Shown piece by piece: positions 8,569 to 17,822 of a stretch of DNA of 64,000 nucleotides. A program made the position numbers and the translations under genes. The number at the start of each line of letters is the position of its first letter. Within the stretch, counting starts at the first letter, position 1. The notes beneath the pieces are model-generated. The model did not search any database. It was not told the origin of the DNA and was given only the letters and a program-made list of their open reading frames with translations. This DNA is from Gramella sp. MT6 (lineage in GTDB: Bacteria; Bacteroidota; Bacteroidia; Flavobacteriales; Flavobacteriaceae): contig NZ_CP048410.1 in the NCBI RefSeq assembly GCF_019357415.1, positions 2,754,501 through 2,818,500 on the forward strand. The letters are read 5' to 3'.

Positions 8569-10542
8569 CTATACGTCTAGATCAAAAGTGGCTCTTAACT
8601 TATCTAATAAGGGATTCGCTTCTTTTAATTTCTCATATTTCTCCTGGGGGGTGAAAGCATACTTTTTAGAAGTAGCTTCATCAACATGAATATTTAGAGT
8701 TATATGAGTATTTCTGAGCTTTGCCTTTAGGTAGCTCATTAACCTGTTTTCTTCTCTTTCCAGGTCGATCTTCATGGTTTCGTTTGGAAAGGTTAGATGA
8801 ATTTCCCTATCCTGAAGTGTTGGCGTTTGGGATTCGAAGATCGAAGCCAGGATCTTTTCACCTTTTCTTTTTAGTTTCTCGGTGTAATTCTTCCATTCGG
8901 TTACAAGATCTTCCTCGGTGAAATCATCGTCCATGACCTTTTCTGTAGGCATCATGGCCTTTTGCTGTTCTTCCAGCTCTTTTTTCTTTCCGATACTTTT
9001 TAAAGAAAGACCTGATACCTTTTCCCTTTTGATCTCCGGGAATGATTTTTTAGCCGGTTCGATCTCCTTTATAGCTTCACTTACCGGTTCTTCGATCTCA
9101 ACCTTTTGCTCAGATTCTGCGATCCTGGCTGTTTCAATCTCAGAAGTAATCTCAGATACCGGTTGCTCTGCTTTGATTTCAGTTTTGGGTTCCTCCTTGG
9201 AATCTTCAACTGATTCTTCCTTCTCCTGTGAAATTTCAGACTGAGGGATTTCAGGTTGAGGAGAAGATTCTGCCGGGCTTTCTTCAGAGTAATATTGTTC
9301 TTCCTCTTCCTTGGCGCAAGATTGGGTTGCTACTTTTGGTTCGGGTAAATTACTTTCTTCAGAAGGGGAGGAGTTGTCATGTTCATTTTCTCTTACCAGT
9401 TCCTTTTTTTCTGAAGAAATGCTTACCGCTTCCTGTTCAAAATTATCGGCGGGAACTATTTTTCGTTCAACCTTTTTTTTTTCTGAACCAAAAGTTACTG
9501 AGGCGAGTTGCATCAAGCACAACTCAACTAAAAGTCGTTGGTTATGGCTGGTCTTGTATTTAAGATCACAAGAATTCGCCAGTTCTATAGCTTCTAGTAA
9601 AAATTGATGCGAAGTCTTTTGAGACTGTTCAAAATATTTGGCTTTAGTTTGCTCACCAACTTCTAATAGGCTGATGGTTCTCTGGTCTTTACAAACCATA
9701 AGGTCTCTAAAATGAGAAGCCAGTCCTGCAATGAAGTGATGCCCATCAAAACCGCTGGCTAGTATGTCATTGTATTTAACAAGTAACTGCGGAATATTGT
9801 TATCCAGGATTAGATCTGTAACCTGCATGTAGGTATCGTAATCGAGAACATTAAGGTTCTCTGTTACAGCCTGCCTGGTGAGATCATTACCACTAAAGCT
9901 CACTACCCGGTCATAGATAGATAAAGCATCTCTCATCGCGCCGTCTGCTTTCTGGGCTATGATATGTAATGCATCATCTTCTGCATTTACACCTTCCTGC
10001 TCTGCAATATAACCAAGATAATTCTTAGCATCGGTTACCGTGATCCTTTTGAAGTCAAAAATCTGGCATCTGGAAAGGATCGTAGGTATGATCTTGTGTT
10101 TTTCTGTGGTAGCCAGGATAAAGATCGCGTGTTTTGGCGGCTCTTCAAGAGTCTTCAGAAATGCATTAAAAGCAGATTGAGATAACATGTGCACCTCATC
10201 TATGATATAGACCTTGTAATTTCCTACCTGGGGTGGTATTCTAACCTGGTCTATAAGGTTTCTAATATCGTCTACCGAGTTATTAGAAGCCGCATCCAGC
10301 TCAAAAATATTGAAGGCAAAATCCTCATCTGGATCCTGGGTTTCTCTTTGATTGATCATTTTGGCAAGAATACGGGCACAGGTAGTTTTTCCTACCCCAC
10401 GAGGACCTGTGAACAATAAAGCCTGAGCCAGGTGATTATTGTTTATGGCGTTCGCCAGGGTATTGGTGATCGCCTGCTGGCCAACCACATCTTTAAACGT
10501 TTGCGGCCTGTATTTTCTTGCCGATACTACAAAATGCTCCAT
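8569..10542 (-). CDS. dnaX: DNA polymerase III subunits gamma and tau
   Basis: This is the clamp-loader ATPase that links the replisome. I chose the ATG at 10542 (MEHFVVSARKYRPQTF), giving 657 residues; upstream in-frame codons add a non-family extension. The AAA+ domain has Walker A GPRGVGKTT, DEVH Walker B and a TILSRCQ sensor region; the collar domain ends near residue 350 (LLVELCLMQLA). From about residue 370 to 540 the chain is Glu/Ser/Lys-rich and disordered-looking, then a tau C-terminal domain follows. The four-cysteine zinc module usual between Walker A and DAAS is absent. A run of ten A at 9473-9482 lies just after the collar domain. A -7-like box CAAATATA (reverse TATATTTG) is at 10560-10567. 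miaE follows 1 bp downstream. Confidence 0.97.
   Translation of the reverse strand: MEHFVVSARKYRPQTFKDVVGQQAITNTLANAINNNHLAQALLFTGPRGVGKTTCARILAKMINQRETQDPDEDFAFNIFELDAASNNSVDDIRNLIDQVRIPPQVGNYKVYIIDEVHMLSQSAFNAFLKTLEEPPKHAIFILATTEKHKIIPTILSRCQIFDFKRITVTDAKNYLGYIAEQEGVNAEDDALHIIAQKADGAMRDALSIYDRVVSFSGNDLTRQAVTENLNVLDYDTYMQVTDLILDNNIPQLLVKYNDILASGFDGHHFIAGLASHFRDLMVCKDQRTISLLEVGEQTKAKYFEQSQKTSHQFLLEAIELANSCDLKYKTSHNQRLLVELCLMQLASVTFGSEKKKVERKIVPADNFEQEAVSISSEKKELVRENEHDNSSPSEESNLPEPKVATQSCAKEEEEQYYSEESPAESSPQPEIPQSEISQEKEESVEDSKEEPKTEIKAEQPVSEITSEIETARIAESEQKVEIEEPVSEAIKEIEPAKKSFPEIKREKVSGLSLKSIGKKKELEEQQKAMMPTEKVMDDDFTEEDLVTEWKNYTEKLKRKGEKILASIFESQTPTLQDREIHLTFPNETMKIDLEREENRLMSYLKAKLRNTHITLNIHVDEATSKKYAFTPQEKYEKLKEANPLLDKLRATFDLDV
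9473..9482 (-). promoter_or_regulatory. Ten-A slippery run in dnaX, candidate site for making gamma
   Basis: On the coding strand the frame reads GAA AAA AAA AAG GTT GAA, with ten consecutive A. A -1 ribosomal shift, or one extra A added by RNA polymerase, gives GGT TGA straight afterwards, so the chain would end at about residue 358, immediately behind the AAA+ and collar domains. E. coli makes gamma by -1 ribosomal frameshifting in dnaX, and Thermus thermophilus uses slippage on a run of A. That it works here is inferred from the arrangement. Confidence 0.65.
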
Positions 10543-10644
10543 CAAAAAGTATTGAACTACAAATATAAAAATCACAGCCCTAAAGTCCAGTGAGAGGAGC
10601 CTTATTTATGAACAAATACGGGAAGAAATCAACATAAATTAACT

Positions 10645-10652
10645 TACATTTG
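10645..10652 (+). promoter_or_regulatory. rnpB -7 promoter box (TACATTTG)
   Basis: TACATTTG is a perfect match to the Bacteroidota -7 consensus TAnnTTTG. It ends 5 bp before the first base of the predicted RNase P RNA, the right distance for transcription to start there. No TTTG is found at the usual -33 position. Confidence 0.7.
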
Positions 10653-10656
10653 CCCT

Positions 10657-10969
10657 GAAGCAGGCCGCCTTATCGTTCCGACATTATTTCGGGGAGGAAA
10701 GTCCGGACACCACAGGGTAGCATAGTGGGTAACGCCCACCGGTCGTGAGATCAGGACCAGTGCAACAGAAAGGATGTACAGGTTAAGCTGTAGTGAAATC
10801 AGGTAAACTCTATGCGGTGCAATGCCATGTATACCGGCATTCAAGGATTACCCGTCCGTTGCCGGAGGGTAGGCAGCTAAAAATTAGTGGTAACGCTAAT
10901 TTCAGACAAATGATAAGGAGCCCGATCAATTATCGGGTGACAGAATCCGGCTTACAGGCCTGCTTTTTT
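10657..10969 (+). ncRNA. rnpB: RNase P RNA (bacterial type A)
   Basis: This is the catalytic RNA of RNase P, which removes 5' leaders from pre-tRNAs. The 5' strand of helix P1 (AAGCAGGCC, ending about 10666) pairs with the 3' strand GGCCTGCTT ending about 10965. Conserved core segments are clear: GAGGAAAGTCCGGAC at 10694-10708, ACAGAAA near 10765, and the 3' CAGAATCCGGCTTACAGGCC. The length of about 313 nt is slightly short for type A. A tract of eight T from 10964 follows P1, so P1 plus the T tract probably acts as terminator. The T tract overlaps the stop codon of the convergent GH16 gene. Confidence 0.96.
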
Positions 10970-11797
10970 TTATTCTTCCATTCGTTGATAAACCCGAACA
11001 TAGTCAATTAAGAATTTTTGAGGTAATACTTCTTCATCGACTTTTCCGGCCCATTTTCCACCAAGCGCAAGATTCAGAATTAAATAAAATGGTTTTCGAA
11101 AAGGATTGTTTTCAGAACCTGCTTCCTCAACCTCAAAGCTATGGTATACTTCATTATCAACCAGTAAATCTATCTTATCCTTAGACCAGTCTACCGAATA
11201 AACATGGAATTTTTCTGAAAGGTCTTTCAATTTTTTAATACCACCGTCAGATCTTAATTTTCTGGAATAATTTTCAGGAAAATGTACGGTTCCATGAATT
11301 TCATTCGGCTCAATTCCTACGTATTCCATAATATCAATTTCGCCGGCTTCAGGGTAGGCTACTTCATTGAAATTTGAACCCAGCATCCATATTGCCGGCC
11401 ACAAGCCTTTACCCAAAGGTAATTTTGCACATACATCTATCCGACCATATTTAAACTCAAACTTTCCTTTGGTATTTATACTTCCAGAGGTGAATTCAGC
11501 ATAGGGAGTGTTAAACCTATAATTCCTGATGTAAGCATCATAGCTTTTATTTTTATAATCTTCGTTTAAGGTAATTAGTTCTAAATTGCCATTTTGAATT
11601 CTAACGTTCTTCTTACGTTTGGTGTAGATCTGCTTCTCGAGGTTACGAACAAATCCGGTTTCGTAATTCCATTTTTCTGGATCTGGTTTTCCAGAATAAT
11701 TAAAATCGTCCTTCCAGATAAGTTTATAATTCTGGGACTGTGCTTGCAAAGAGAATGTTGAAATAAATAATAGAGTTAGGAGGAAGGTTGATTTCAT
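10970..11797 (-). CDS. Secreted GH16 family beta-glucanase (laminarinase-like)
   Basis: This 275-residue protein has a signal peptide (residues 1-20, cleavage near LQA/QS) and a single GH16 beta-jelly-roll catalytic domain. The hallmark E-I-D-I-M-E motif in AGEIDIMEYVG supplies nucleophile and acid/base glutamates. WPAIWMLG and the C-terminal FLIDYVRVYQ are also typical. Family members hydrolyse beta-1,3/1,4-glucans such as laminarin, an algal storage polymer eaten by marine Bacteroidota; substrate is inferred. It is the last gene of a minus-strand run and starts 5 bp after the preceding stop. No SusC/SusD pair is nearby, so it is not in a classical polysaccharide utilisation locus. No binding module or sorting domain is attached. 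Confidence 0.92.
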   Translation of the reverse strand: MKSTFLLTLLFISTFSLQAQSQNYKLIWKDDFNYSGKPDPEKWNYETGFVRNLEKQIYTKRKKNVRIQNGNLELITLNEDYKNKSYDAYIRNYRFNTPYAEFTSGSINTKGKFEFKYGRIDVCAKLPLGKGLWPAIWMLGSNFNEVAYPEAGEIDIMEYVGIEPNEIHGTVHFPENYSRKLRSDGGIKKLKDLSEKFHVYSVDWSKDKIDLLVDNEVYHSFEVEEAGSENNPFRKPFYLILNLALGGKWAGKVDEEVLPQKFLIDYVRVYQRMEE

Positions 11798-11802
11798 TTA
11801 TC

Positions 11803-12183
11803 TTAGTTGGCCATCACAATACTCTGGGCCCAGGCGATAGCCTCCTCCTTATTTTGAAATAGTTCGTAAGGAACAGGGGAAAAGTTCTTTTCAAAATTGG
11901 CTGTTTTCAGTCTTTCAATATTATCACTGATAACCGCGATACCTTTTAAAGTTTCGATCTCTAAAAGGTCTATATATATAATTGGATTTACATTGTACGG
12001 ATTCTTACGATGGGTGATATAGATAAAATCCCTTTCACCAAAATGGTTCACACAGGTCACCCGAAGCTTATTTATATGCTCTTTTTCTATTACCACGTCT
12101 TCTTTTACAGTGGAAATTACTACGGAATCGTAGAATACTAGATTGGTGAATGCCAGATCCAGCTTTTTATTAGATTTGGTCAT
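11803..12183 (-). CDS. Conserved protein of unknown function, possible SpoIIAA-like fold
   Basis: A 126-residue protein with no signal peptide or membrane segment, so probably cytosolic. I do not firmly recognise it. The alternating beta/alpha pattern and the final FQNKEEAIAWAQSIV helix resemble SpoIIAA-like (STAS/SEC14-type) proteins seen beside housekeeping genes in Flavobacteriaceae, a weak guess. It sits between rsmD (15-bp gap) and the GH16 gene (5-bp gap), so it is probably co-transcribed with both. Confidence 0.7.
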   Translation of the reverse strand: MTKSNKKLDLAFTNLVFYDSVVISTVKEDVVIEKEHINKLRVTCVNHFGERDFIYITHRKNPYNVNPIIYIDLLEIETLKGIAVISDNIERLKTANFEKNFSPVPYELFQNKEEAIAWAQSIVMAN

Positions 12184-12198
12184 AACTAAATATAGTTA

Positions 12199-12732
12199 TT
12201 ATTCGAAGAAACTAAAAACTGAGCTACCATATTTTCTACTTTCCCTGAAGTTTGCCAGGTCTGATAGATCTGTATACTTGGAATGCTCAATGATTAACTG
12301 ACCATCCTCATTTAGTAAGGATCTTTCAAAGACGAGTTCAGGAATCCTGGCGAATTCCGTCTTTTCTAGATCATAAGGTGGATCTGCAAATATGATATCT
12401 GCCTTGATAGGTGCCTTTTCTAAATATTTAAAGACATCGCTCTTGATCGTATTTATTGGGAAATCCAGTTCTGCTGCAGTCTTCTTAATAAATTTAATAC
12501 AATCAAAATTCGCGTCAACCGAGGTAATAGTTTCAGAACCTCTAGCTGCAAATTCGTAAGAGATATTTCCGGTTCCCGAAAAAAGATCCACTACGCTAAC
12601 TGCAGGAATATGATAATGGTTATTCAGGATATTGAATAATGCTTCCTTGGCTACATCGGTAGTGGGTCTAACCGGTAGTTTAGATGGAGCGATAATTCTT
12701 CTTCCTTTATGAGTTCCTGAAATTATTCGCAT
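12199..12732 (-). CDS. rsmD: 16S rRNA (guanine(966)-N(2))-methyltransferase
   Basis: This Rossmann-fold enzyme uses S-adenosylmethionine to methylate G966 of 16S rRNA. At 177 residues it is family length. It starts with the typical MRIISGTHKGRRI and PVRPTTDVAKEALFNIL. Motif I is VVDLFSGTGNISYE, and the N-methyltransferase motif IV is IFADPPYD. Its start codon overlaps the stop of the preceding DUF3822 gene (TAATG at 12730-12734), so it is probably translated by re-initiation. Confidence 0.95.
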   Translation of the reverse strand: MRIISGTHKGRRIIAPSKLPVRPTTDVAKEALFNILNNHYHIPAVSVVDLFSGTGNISYEFAARGSETITSVDANFDCIKFIKKTAAELDFPINTIKSDVFKYLEKAPIKADIIFADPPYDLEKTEFARIPELVFERSLLNEDGQLIIEHSKYTDLSDLANFRESRKYGSSVFSFFE

Positions 12733-13550
12733 TATAAAGTTTTTATTAAAAGGTATTCTGAAAGTTCTTTTTCGGGTTTAGCCTTTTCTTCGAAGTTAAA
12801 TGAATGGAACGGTCCCATGAAAGATATATTCTTAATATAATCCCAGACCATTTTATATTCTTCAGAATCTTTATTTATCTCACCTATTAGTACAAGTTCA
12901 AAAATATTTGGATCGAGGTTTAACTGCTCGGCTGTGAAAAGAAGATAGTATAGAAAATCTTCTTTAGTATCATATTCAAAACTGTTGGCAAAGATAACTT
13001 TCCCGTTTTCTATAATGACGAGTTCATAATGACCAAAAAGAGTATGGAGATATACTTTTGGTCCATTAGTCTCTTTTGGCAATTCCAATAAAGAGTCTAT
13101 AAGAACGCTAAGGGCATGCCGGTATTCGAATTCACCATACCTGTCAAAAAAGTAGTTGATGATATTGGTGTAGGGGATATAGACATTTACAATTTCATCC
13201 TTCAAATTATCAAAGGCGATAAAATCTGTCTTAAGGATCCTTGTATTGAATTTGAGATAACTTGCGGCCTGCTCATCGTCAAATAACTTTTCTGGAACAA
13301 GGCTGAAGAGAGCATTATTAAAAACCAGGTTTACATTATCTACCTTCTGGTTGAGCGCTTCTTCCTGCTCATATATCTCTTCAATTTTAGAAAGAACCTT
13401 TATTGGGTCCAGCTGCTTCTTGAAATCAAATTTCTTGAAATAGCTGATGGTATTCGTATCTCTTTCCAGGATACAAAAAGAAAGTCCATTCAAGCTAACC
13501 TGAATGGACAGTTTCTTATATTGATTTGTTTCTTTATTCGTTGTCACCAT
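12732..13550 (-). CDS. DUF3822 family protein
   Basis: This 272-residue protein has the features of DUF3822, a family found almost only in Bacteroidota and usually next to rsmD, as here. Conserved patches include SLVPEKLFD, LHTLFGHYELVIIENGKVIFANSF and LVLIGEI. The alternating strand pattern suggests an actin-like (ASKHA) ATPase-related fold, which I can only suggest. No signal peptide. The start overlaps the upstream gene by 17 bp and the stop overlaps rsmD. Function unknown. Confidence 0.85.
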   Translation of the reverse strand: MVTTNKETNQYKKLSIQVSLNGLSFCILERDTNTISYFKKFDFKKQLDPIKVLSKIEEIYEQEEALNQKVDNVNLVFNNALFSLVPEKLFDDEQAASYLKFNTRILKTDFIAFDNLKDEIVNVYIPYTNIINYFFDRYGEFEYRHALSVLIDSLLELPKETNGPKVYLHTLFGHYELVIIENGKVIFANSFEYDTKEDFLYYLLFTAEQLNLDPNIFELVLIGEINKDSEEYKMVWDYIKNISFMGPFHSFNFEEKAKPEKELSEYLLIKTL

Positions 13551-14187
13551 AAACTTTTGGCCAGTTACCGCTGGTATTGACCTCGCTCATAGAACCTACG
13601 CTAATATATCTACCGTTTACATCATCAACAGACTGGATCTCGTTCTCTTGAAGAACTAATGTTCTGTCCTGATCGGCAAGAATTCTAGCTTTGGCAACCT
13701 TTACTTCGAAAACAGGGATTTGTGATTCACCTTTAGTGATAGTTCCTGCTTCAAGGTCAAAAGTACCGTCAACACCTTCAATAGGTATATTCATCATGGT
13801 ACGGTATCTTTCTTCGTTACCTTTGAATAATGAATCTTTTACTGGTACAAATCCAAGAGTATCGATAACTACACTTTCGATATACTGGTCTACACCGTAT
13901 GTTTTCTTGTATTCCTCATCAAGATAGGTTGTATCTCTACGTTGAGTAATAGCAAACTCTGCAGTATCAAGGAATTTTACCAGGCTATCCCAGTCTCCCT
14001 GAAATTTTCCAGTTACCTCTTTGTGCGCTAACTCAGAAGATCTGATATCCTTAAGGTTTTTGATAACCTTAGCGTATCTTTTTTCTTTAATCTTGTTAAA
14101 TTGAATTGGTTCGTAAACCGCGTTGAAAGTAAGATATGCCAGGAAGATAATCACCAACCAAAGAAGTATCTGTATTACAAATCTCAT
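13534..14187 (-). CDS. Membrane-anchored protein of unknown function
   Basis: A 217-residue protein with an N-terminal transmembrane or uncleaved signal segment (residues 3-22) and a mostly hydrophilic periplasmic part. The region after the anchor (KVIKNLKDIRSSELAHKEVTG) resembles the pilin-like stalk of flavobacterial envelope proteins whose N-terminal helix precedes a GxWDSLVKFL segment, but I do not recognise a named family. It is first in the minus-strand run that continues into DUF3822 and rsmD. A -7-like box (CAAATCTA, reverse TAGATTTG) lies at 14232-14239. Confidence 0.8.
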   Translation of the reverse strand: MRFVIQILLWLVIIFLAYLTFNAVYEPIQFNKIKEKRYAKVIKNLKDIRSSELAHKEVTGKFQGDWDSLVKFLDTAEFAITQRRDTTYLDEEYKKTYGVDQYIESVVIDTLGFVPVKDSLFKGNEERYRTMMNIPIEGVDGTFDLEAGTITKGESQIPVFEVKVAKARILADQDRTLVLQENEIQSVDDVNGRYISVGSMSEVNTSGNWPKVYGDNE

Positions 14188-14262
14188 GCTCTAAAAGTTT
14201 ATGTTTTAATTTGAAGGTTATTGGTTACACGCAAATCTACAACTTTTTTTTATTCGTAAAAG

Positions 14263-14293
14263 TTTCTGTCATAAAAATCCATTCTTATCTTTG
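14263..14293 (+). promoter_or_regulatory. Predicted promoter for helicase-kdsB
   Basis: TATCTTTG at 14286-14293 matches TAnnTTTG exactly. TTTC at 14263-14266 matches the -33 TTTG at 3 of 4 bases with 19 bp between. Transcription would start near 14300, leaving about 12 nt before the ATG at 14312; an in-frame TTG at 14291 lies inside the promoter and is therefore unlikely to be a start. Confidence 0.65.
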
Positions 14294-14311
14294 AGATTTT
14301 ATGCACTTTAT

Positions 14312-15748
14312 ATGGAAAAAACCACTCCGGATTCCTTTTTCAAACTCTTAATTGATGATCTTGGATTTGCCGCAACAGATAAACAGAATGTTGCTTTACA
14401 GATGTTATCTGAATTCATCGTTAATGGAGGTAAGGACAGGCTTTTTCTATTAAAGGGATTTGCCGGAACCGGTAAAACGACCATTATCAGTACGCTGGTG
14501 AAGAATCTATGGAAGATCAGAAAATCTGGTGTTTTGCTTGCCCCTACAGGTCGTGCGGCTAAAGTGATCTCAAATTATTCCAATAAAGAAGCTTTTACCA
14601 TCCATAAAAAGATCTATTTTCCAAAGAAATCAAGTGGAGGTGGGGTTCAATTCACTTTACAACCAAATAAGCATAAAAATTCCCTTTTCATCGTGGATGA
14701 GGCTTCGATGATCTCAGATGATGGAGGAAATTCTAAATTATTCGAGAATGGATCCCTTTTGGATGACCTTATTCAATATGTTTATCAGGGCCATAACTGT
14801 CAGTTAATTCTTATTGGTGATACCGCTCAGCTTCCCCCGGTAAAAATGGAACTGAGTCCTGCTCTTGAGGAAGATAAACTTAGAATGAATTATAATAAAG
14901 AAGTATCATTTATTGAGTTGGATGAGGTGGTTAGACAAAGTGAAGGCAGTGATATTCTTCATAACGCGACACTAATCAGGGAAAGTTTACAGGAAGGCTT
15001 TTACGAAAGTTTCAAGTTTGAAATTACACAAAATGCAGATGTAGTTCGATTGGTAGATGGTTATGAGATCATGGATGCTATACAGGATTCCTATGGTATC
15101 AATGGATATGAAGACACGAGTATCATTGTACGATCCAATAAAAGAGCCAATTTATATAATCAGCAAATAAGATCAAGAATCTTATTCCAGGAAGAAGAAC
15201 TTTCGGCCGGGGATTATCTTATGGTAGTGAAAAACAATTATTTCTGGGTAAAGCCAACCAGTGAAGCTGGTTTTATAGCGAATGGCGATATAGTTAAGGT
15301 GCTGGAGATCTTCGGATTTAAAGAATTATATGGTTTCCGCTTTGCAGAAGTTCAGGTGCAAATGGTAGATTATCCTAAAATGAGACCCTTTGAAACAGTT
15401 ATCATGCTTGACACTCTCACCAGTAATACCCCTTCACTTACTTATGAAGAATCCAACAAGCTCTACGAAGAAGTGAAAAAAGATTATGCCGATGAACGCT
15501 CTAAGTATAAGCAGTTTATGAAGGTTAAGAATAACAAGTACTTCAATGCCTTGCAGATCAAATTCTCTTATGCCATTACCTGTCATAAATCCCAAGGTGG
15601 CCAGTGGAAAAATGTATTTATTGAGCAGCCTTATTTGCCTAACGGAGTAGGAAAGGAGTACCTGAGATGGCTTTATACAGCGGTAACCAGGGCACAGGAT
15701 AAATTATATCTTATTGGTTTTGGAGATGATTTTTTCACATCTAACTAA
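14312..15748 (+). CDS. RecD-like ATP-dependent DNA helicase (superfamily 1)
   Basis: This 478-residue protein unites an AAA_30-type N-terminal ATPase with a UvrD_C_2 C-terminal domain. Walker A is [10 protein letters not shown] (about residues 48-57), Walker B IVDEASMI, and [11 protein letters not shown] is motif III. The C-terminal [17 protein letters not shown] and [15 protein letters not shown] are motifs V and VI. This compact RecD2/Dda-like type acts as a 5'-3' DNA helicase in repair or replication; the exact role is unknown. kdsB follows 23 bp downstream, probably on the same transcript. The ATG at 14312 was chosen over an in-frame TTG at 14291 that lies in the -7 box. Confidence 0.9.
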   Translation: MEKTTPDSFFKLLIDDLGFAATDKQNVALQMLSEFIVNGGKDRLFLLKGFAGTGKTTIISTLVKNLWKIRKSGVLLAPTGRAAKVISNYSNKEAFTIHKKIYFPKKSSGGGVQFTLQPNKHKNSLFIVDEASMISDDGGNSKLFENGSLLDDLIQYVYQGHNCQLILIGDTAQLPPVKMELSPALEEDKLRMNYNKEVSFIELDEVVRQSEGSDILHNATLIRESLQEGFYESFKFEITQNADVVRLVDGYEIMDAIQDSYGINGYEDTSIIVRSNKRANLYNQQIRSRILFQEEELSAGDYLMVVKNNYFWVKPTSEAGFIANGDIVKVLEIFGFKELYGFRFAEVQVQMVDYPKMRPFETVIMLDTLTSNTPSLTYEESNKLYEEVKKDYADERSKYKQFMKVKNNKYFNALQIKFSYAITCHKSQGGQWKNVFIEQPYLPNGVGKEYLRWLYTAVTRAQDKLYLIGFGDDFFTSN

Positions 15749-15771
15749 TTATTACTTTTACTGAAAAATTT

Positions 15772-16518
15772 ATGAAAGGACCAGCGAAAAATAAGATCAT
15801 AGCGATGATTCCCGCCCGTTATGAAGCTTCACGATTTCCAGGGAAATTAATGAAAGACCTTAATGGTAAAACGGTGATCACCCGAACATATGAAGCTGCT
15901 GTAAATACTGGTCTTTTTGATGAAGTTTATGTGGTTACAGATAGTCAGAAGATCTTCGATGAAATTATAAATGAAGGCGGACAGGTAATTAGAAGTGAGA
16001 AAGAACACGAATGCGGGAGCGATCGTATTGCTGAAGCTGTTGAACATATGGATGTGGATATCGTAGTAAATGTTCAGGGAGATGAACCATTTATTGATAA
16101 AAACAGTCTGGCTAAACTCCTCGAGGTCTTTGAGCAGGAAGGAGCAGAAGAGATAGATCTAGCTTCTCTGAAAACTCCACTCAAGGAGAGCGATGAGATC
16201 ACTAATCCCAATAACGTGAAGGTCATCACCGGTAAGGATGATTTTGCCCTTTATTTCTCCAGGTTTCCTATCCCTTATCCCAGAGATACTTCAGCCAAGG
16301 TAACATACTACAAACACATAGGTATCTACGCCTTCAGAAAATCTGCCCTTATGGATTTCTACCGTTTACCGATGCTGCCATTGGAGGCTGCTGAAAAGAT
16401 CGAGTGTATAAGATACCTCGAATACGGTAAAAAGATCAAAATGGTAGAAACAAGTGTGAAAAGTATTGGTATAGATACTCCGGAAGATCTTGAAAAAGCA
16501 AGGAAGCTGCTAAGTTAA
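15772..16518 (+). CDS. kdsB: 3-deoxy-manno-octulosonate cytidylyltransferase
   Basis: This enzyme activates Kdo as CMP-Kdo for addition to lipid A, an essential step in lipopolysaccharide inner-core synthesis. The 248-residue length is normal. The nucleotide-binding N-terminus reads [15 protein letters not shown], with [11 protein letters not shown] and the [11 protein letters not shown] substrate segment further on. kdsC of the same pathway lies at 28452-28967. The stop shares bases TTAA (16515-16518) with the stop of the convergent photolyase gene. Confidence 0.96.
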   Translation: MKGPAKNKIIAMIPARYEASRFPGKLMKDLNGKTVITRTYEAAVNTGLFDEVYVVTDSQKIFDEIINEGGQVIRSEKEHECGSDRIAEAVEHMDVDIVVNVQGDEPFIDKNSLAKLLEVFEQEGAEEIDLASLKTPLKESDEITNPNNVKVITGKDDFALYFSRFPIPYPRDTSAKVTYYKHIGIYAFRKSALMDFYRLPMLPLEAAEKIECIRYLEYGKKIKMVETSVKSIGIDTPEDLEKARKLLS

Positions 16519-17822
16519 TTACTAACAGCTTCCTTGTAAGTTTTTAGTGCTCTTTCGCGGGCTTCTTTGTGATCCACCATTTTTTCAGGATAATCATCGG
16601 TTCCAAATTCTGGCACCCACTCTTTAATATATTCTTTATCGTTATCGAATTTATCTATCTGGGTGGTTGGGTTAAATATTCTGAAATACGGCGCCGCATC
16701 TACACCGCTACCGGCTGCCCATTGCCAGTTCCCAACATTGGAAGACATTTCGTAATCCAGTAGTTTTTCAGCAAAATAAGCTTCACCCCATCGCCAGTCT
16801 ATAAGTAGATGTTTGCAAAGAAATGAAGCTACCAGCATCCTGATCCTGTTATGCATATAACCGGATTCATTTAGCTGACGCATTCCTGCATCTACAAGTG
16901 GATAACCCGTTTTTCCTTGTTTCCAGAGTTCAAATTCCTCCTCGTTATTACGCCAATCTATACGGTCATACTTTTTTTTGAAAGCTTCGGTTACCGTATC
17001 GGGATAATGGTAAAGGATCTGCATGAAGAATTCTCTCCAGACCAATTCATCCAGAAAGGTTTTATTTTTTTCCTTATTTGCATCTCTAACCATCTGGCGA
17101 ACGCTAACAGTGCCAAATCGCAGGTGTGGTCCTAATCTTGAAGTACCTTCCACGGCCGGATAATCTCGTTTATCTTTATAATCCTGAATTAGACCGGGGG
17201 TGACTTTATAATCGGGTACTTTTATAGAAGATTTTTTAAAACCTATATCGCTCAGGCTAAGATTGGGTAACCTGCTGTTTTCAATTAGATTATCCCTGTA
17301 CCTCTTCGTATAATGAAATTCAAGTTCGGTACTACTGAATTTATCACGCCAGGTATTTTTGTAAGGAGTATAAACCACATAGGGATCTCCATCTTGTTTT
17401 ACCACTTCGTCCTTCTCGAATATTACCTGGTCTTTAAAATCCTGAAATTCAATATCATTATCCTCAAGCAGGCTCTTGATCTTTTTATCACGTTCTTTCG
17501 CATAGGGTTCATAATCCCTGTTGGTGAATACTTTTCCTATTTTGTGATCTTTGATGAGATCTTTAAAAACTTTTTCAGGAGTGCCGTGATACATGGCAAT
17601 TGAACTTCCATTTTCTTCCTGGAGCTCATCACGCATCCTTTGAAGGGTATCATGAATAAAACTTACCCGGGCATCATCTTCCGGTAATTTATCGAGGATC
17701 TCCTTATCAAATATAAAAATGGGTAAAACTGGCAATTCATCCTGAAGTGCAGCCTTAAAGCCTGCATTATCATCAAGTCTTAGATCTCTTCTAAACCAAA
17801 AAATGTTTACTTCCTTTCCCAT
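16515..17822 (-). CDS. phr: Deoxyribodipyrimidine photolyase
   Basis: This FAD enzyme uses blue/near-UV light to split UV-induced pyrimidine dimers. The 435-residue product has the N-terminal antenna domain ([18 protein letters not shown]) and the C-terminal FAD domain with [36 protein letters not shown] and [20 protein letters not shown]. These fit a class I CPD photolyase; a cryptochrome role cannot be excluded. It is last in an operon behind SRPBCC and SDR genes, and its start overlaps the SDR stop (TAATG). Light- or stress-responsive control through the motif at 19066-19112 is suspected. Confidence 0.94.
   Translation of the reverse strand: MGKEVNIFWFRRDLRLDDNAGFKAALQDELPVLPIFIFDKEILDKLPEDDARVSFIHDTLQRMRDELQEENGSSIAMYHGTPEKVFKDLIKDHKIGKVFTNRDYEPYAKERDKKIKSLLEDNDIEFQDFKDQVIFEKDEVVKQDGDPYVVYTPYKNTWRDKFSSTELEFHYTKRYRDNLIENSRLPNLSLSDIGFKKSSIKVPDYKVTPGLIQDYKDKRDYPAVEGTSRLGPHLRFGTVSVRQMVRDANKEKNKTFLDELVWREFFMQILYHYPDTVTEAFKKKYDRIDWRNNEEEFELWKQGKTGYPLVDAGMRQLNESGYMHNRIRMLVASFLCKHLLIDWRWGEAYFAEKLLDYEMSSNVGNWQWAAGSGVDAAPYFRIFNPTTQIDKFDNDKEYIKEWVPEFGTDDYPEKMVDHKEARERALKTYKEAVSN

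Noticed and set aside
9228-9607. Plus-strand reading frames opposite dnaX
   Set aside because: They are antisense to the Glu/Ser-rich part of dnaX, without family signatures or start context.
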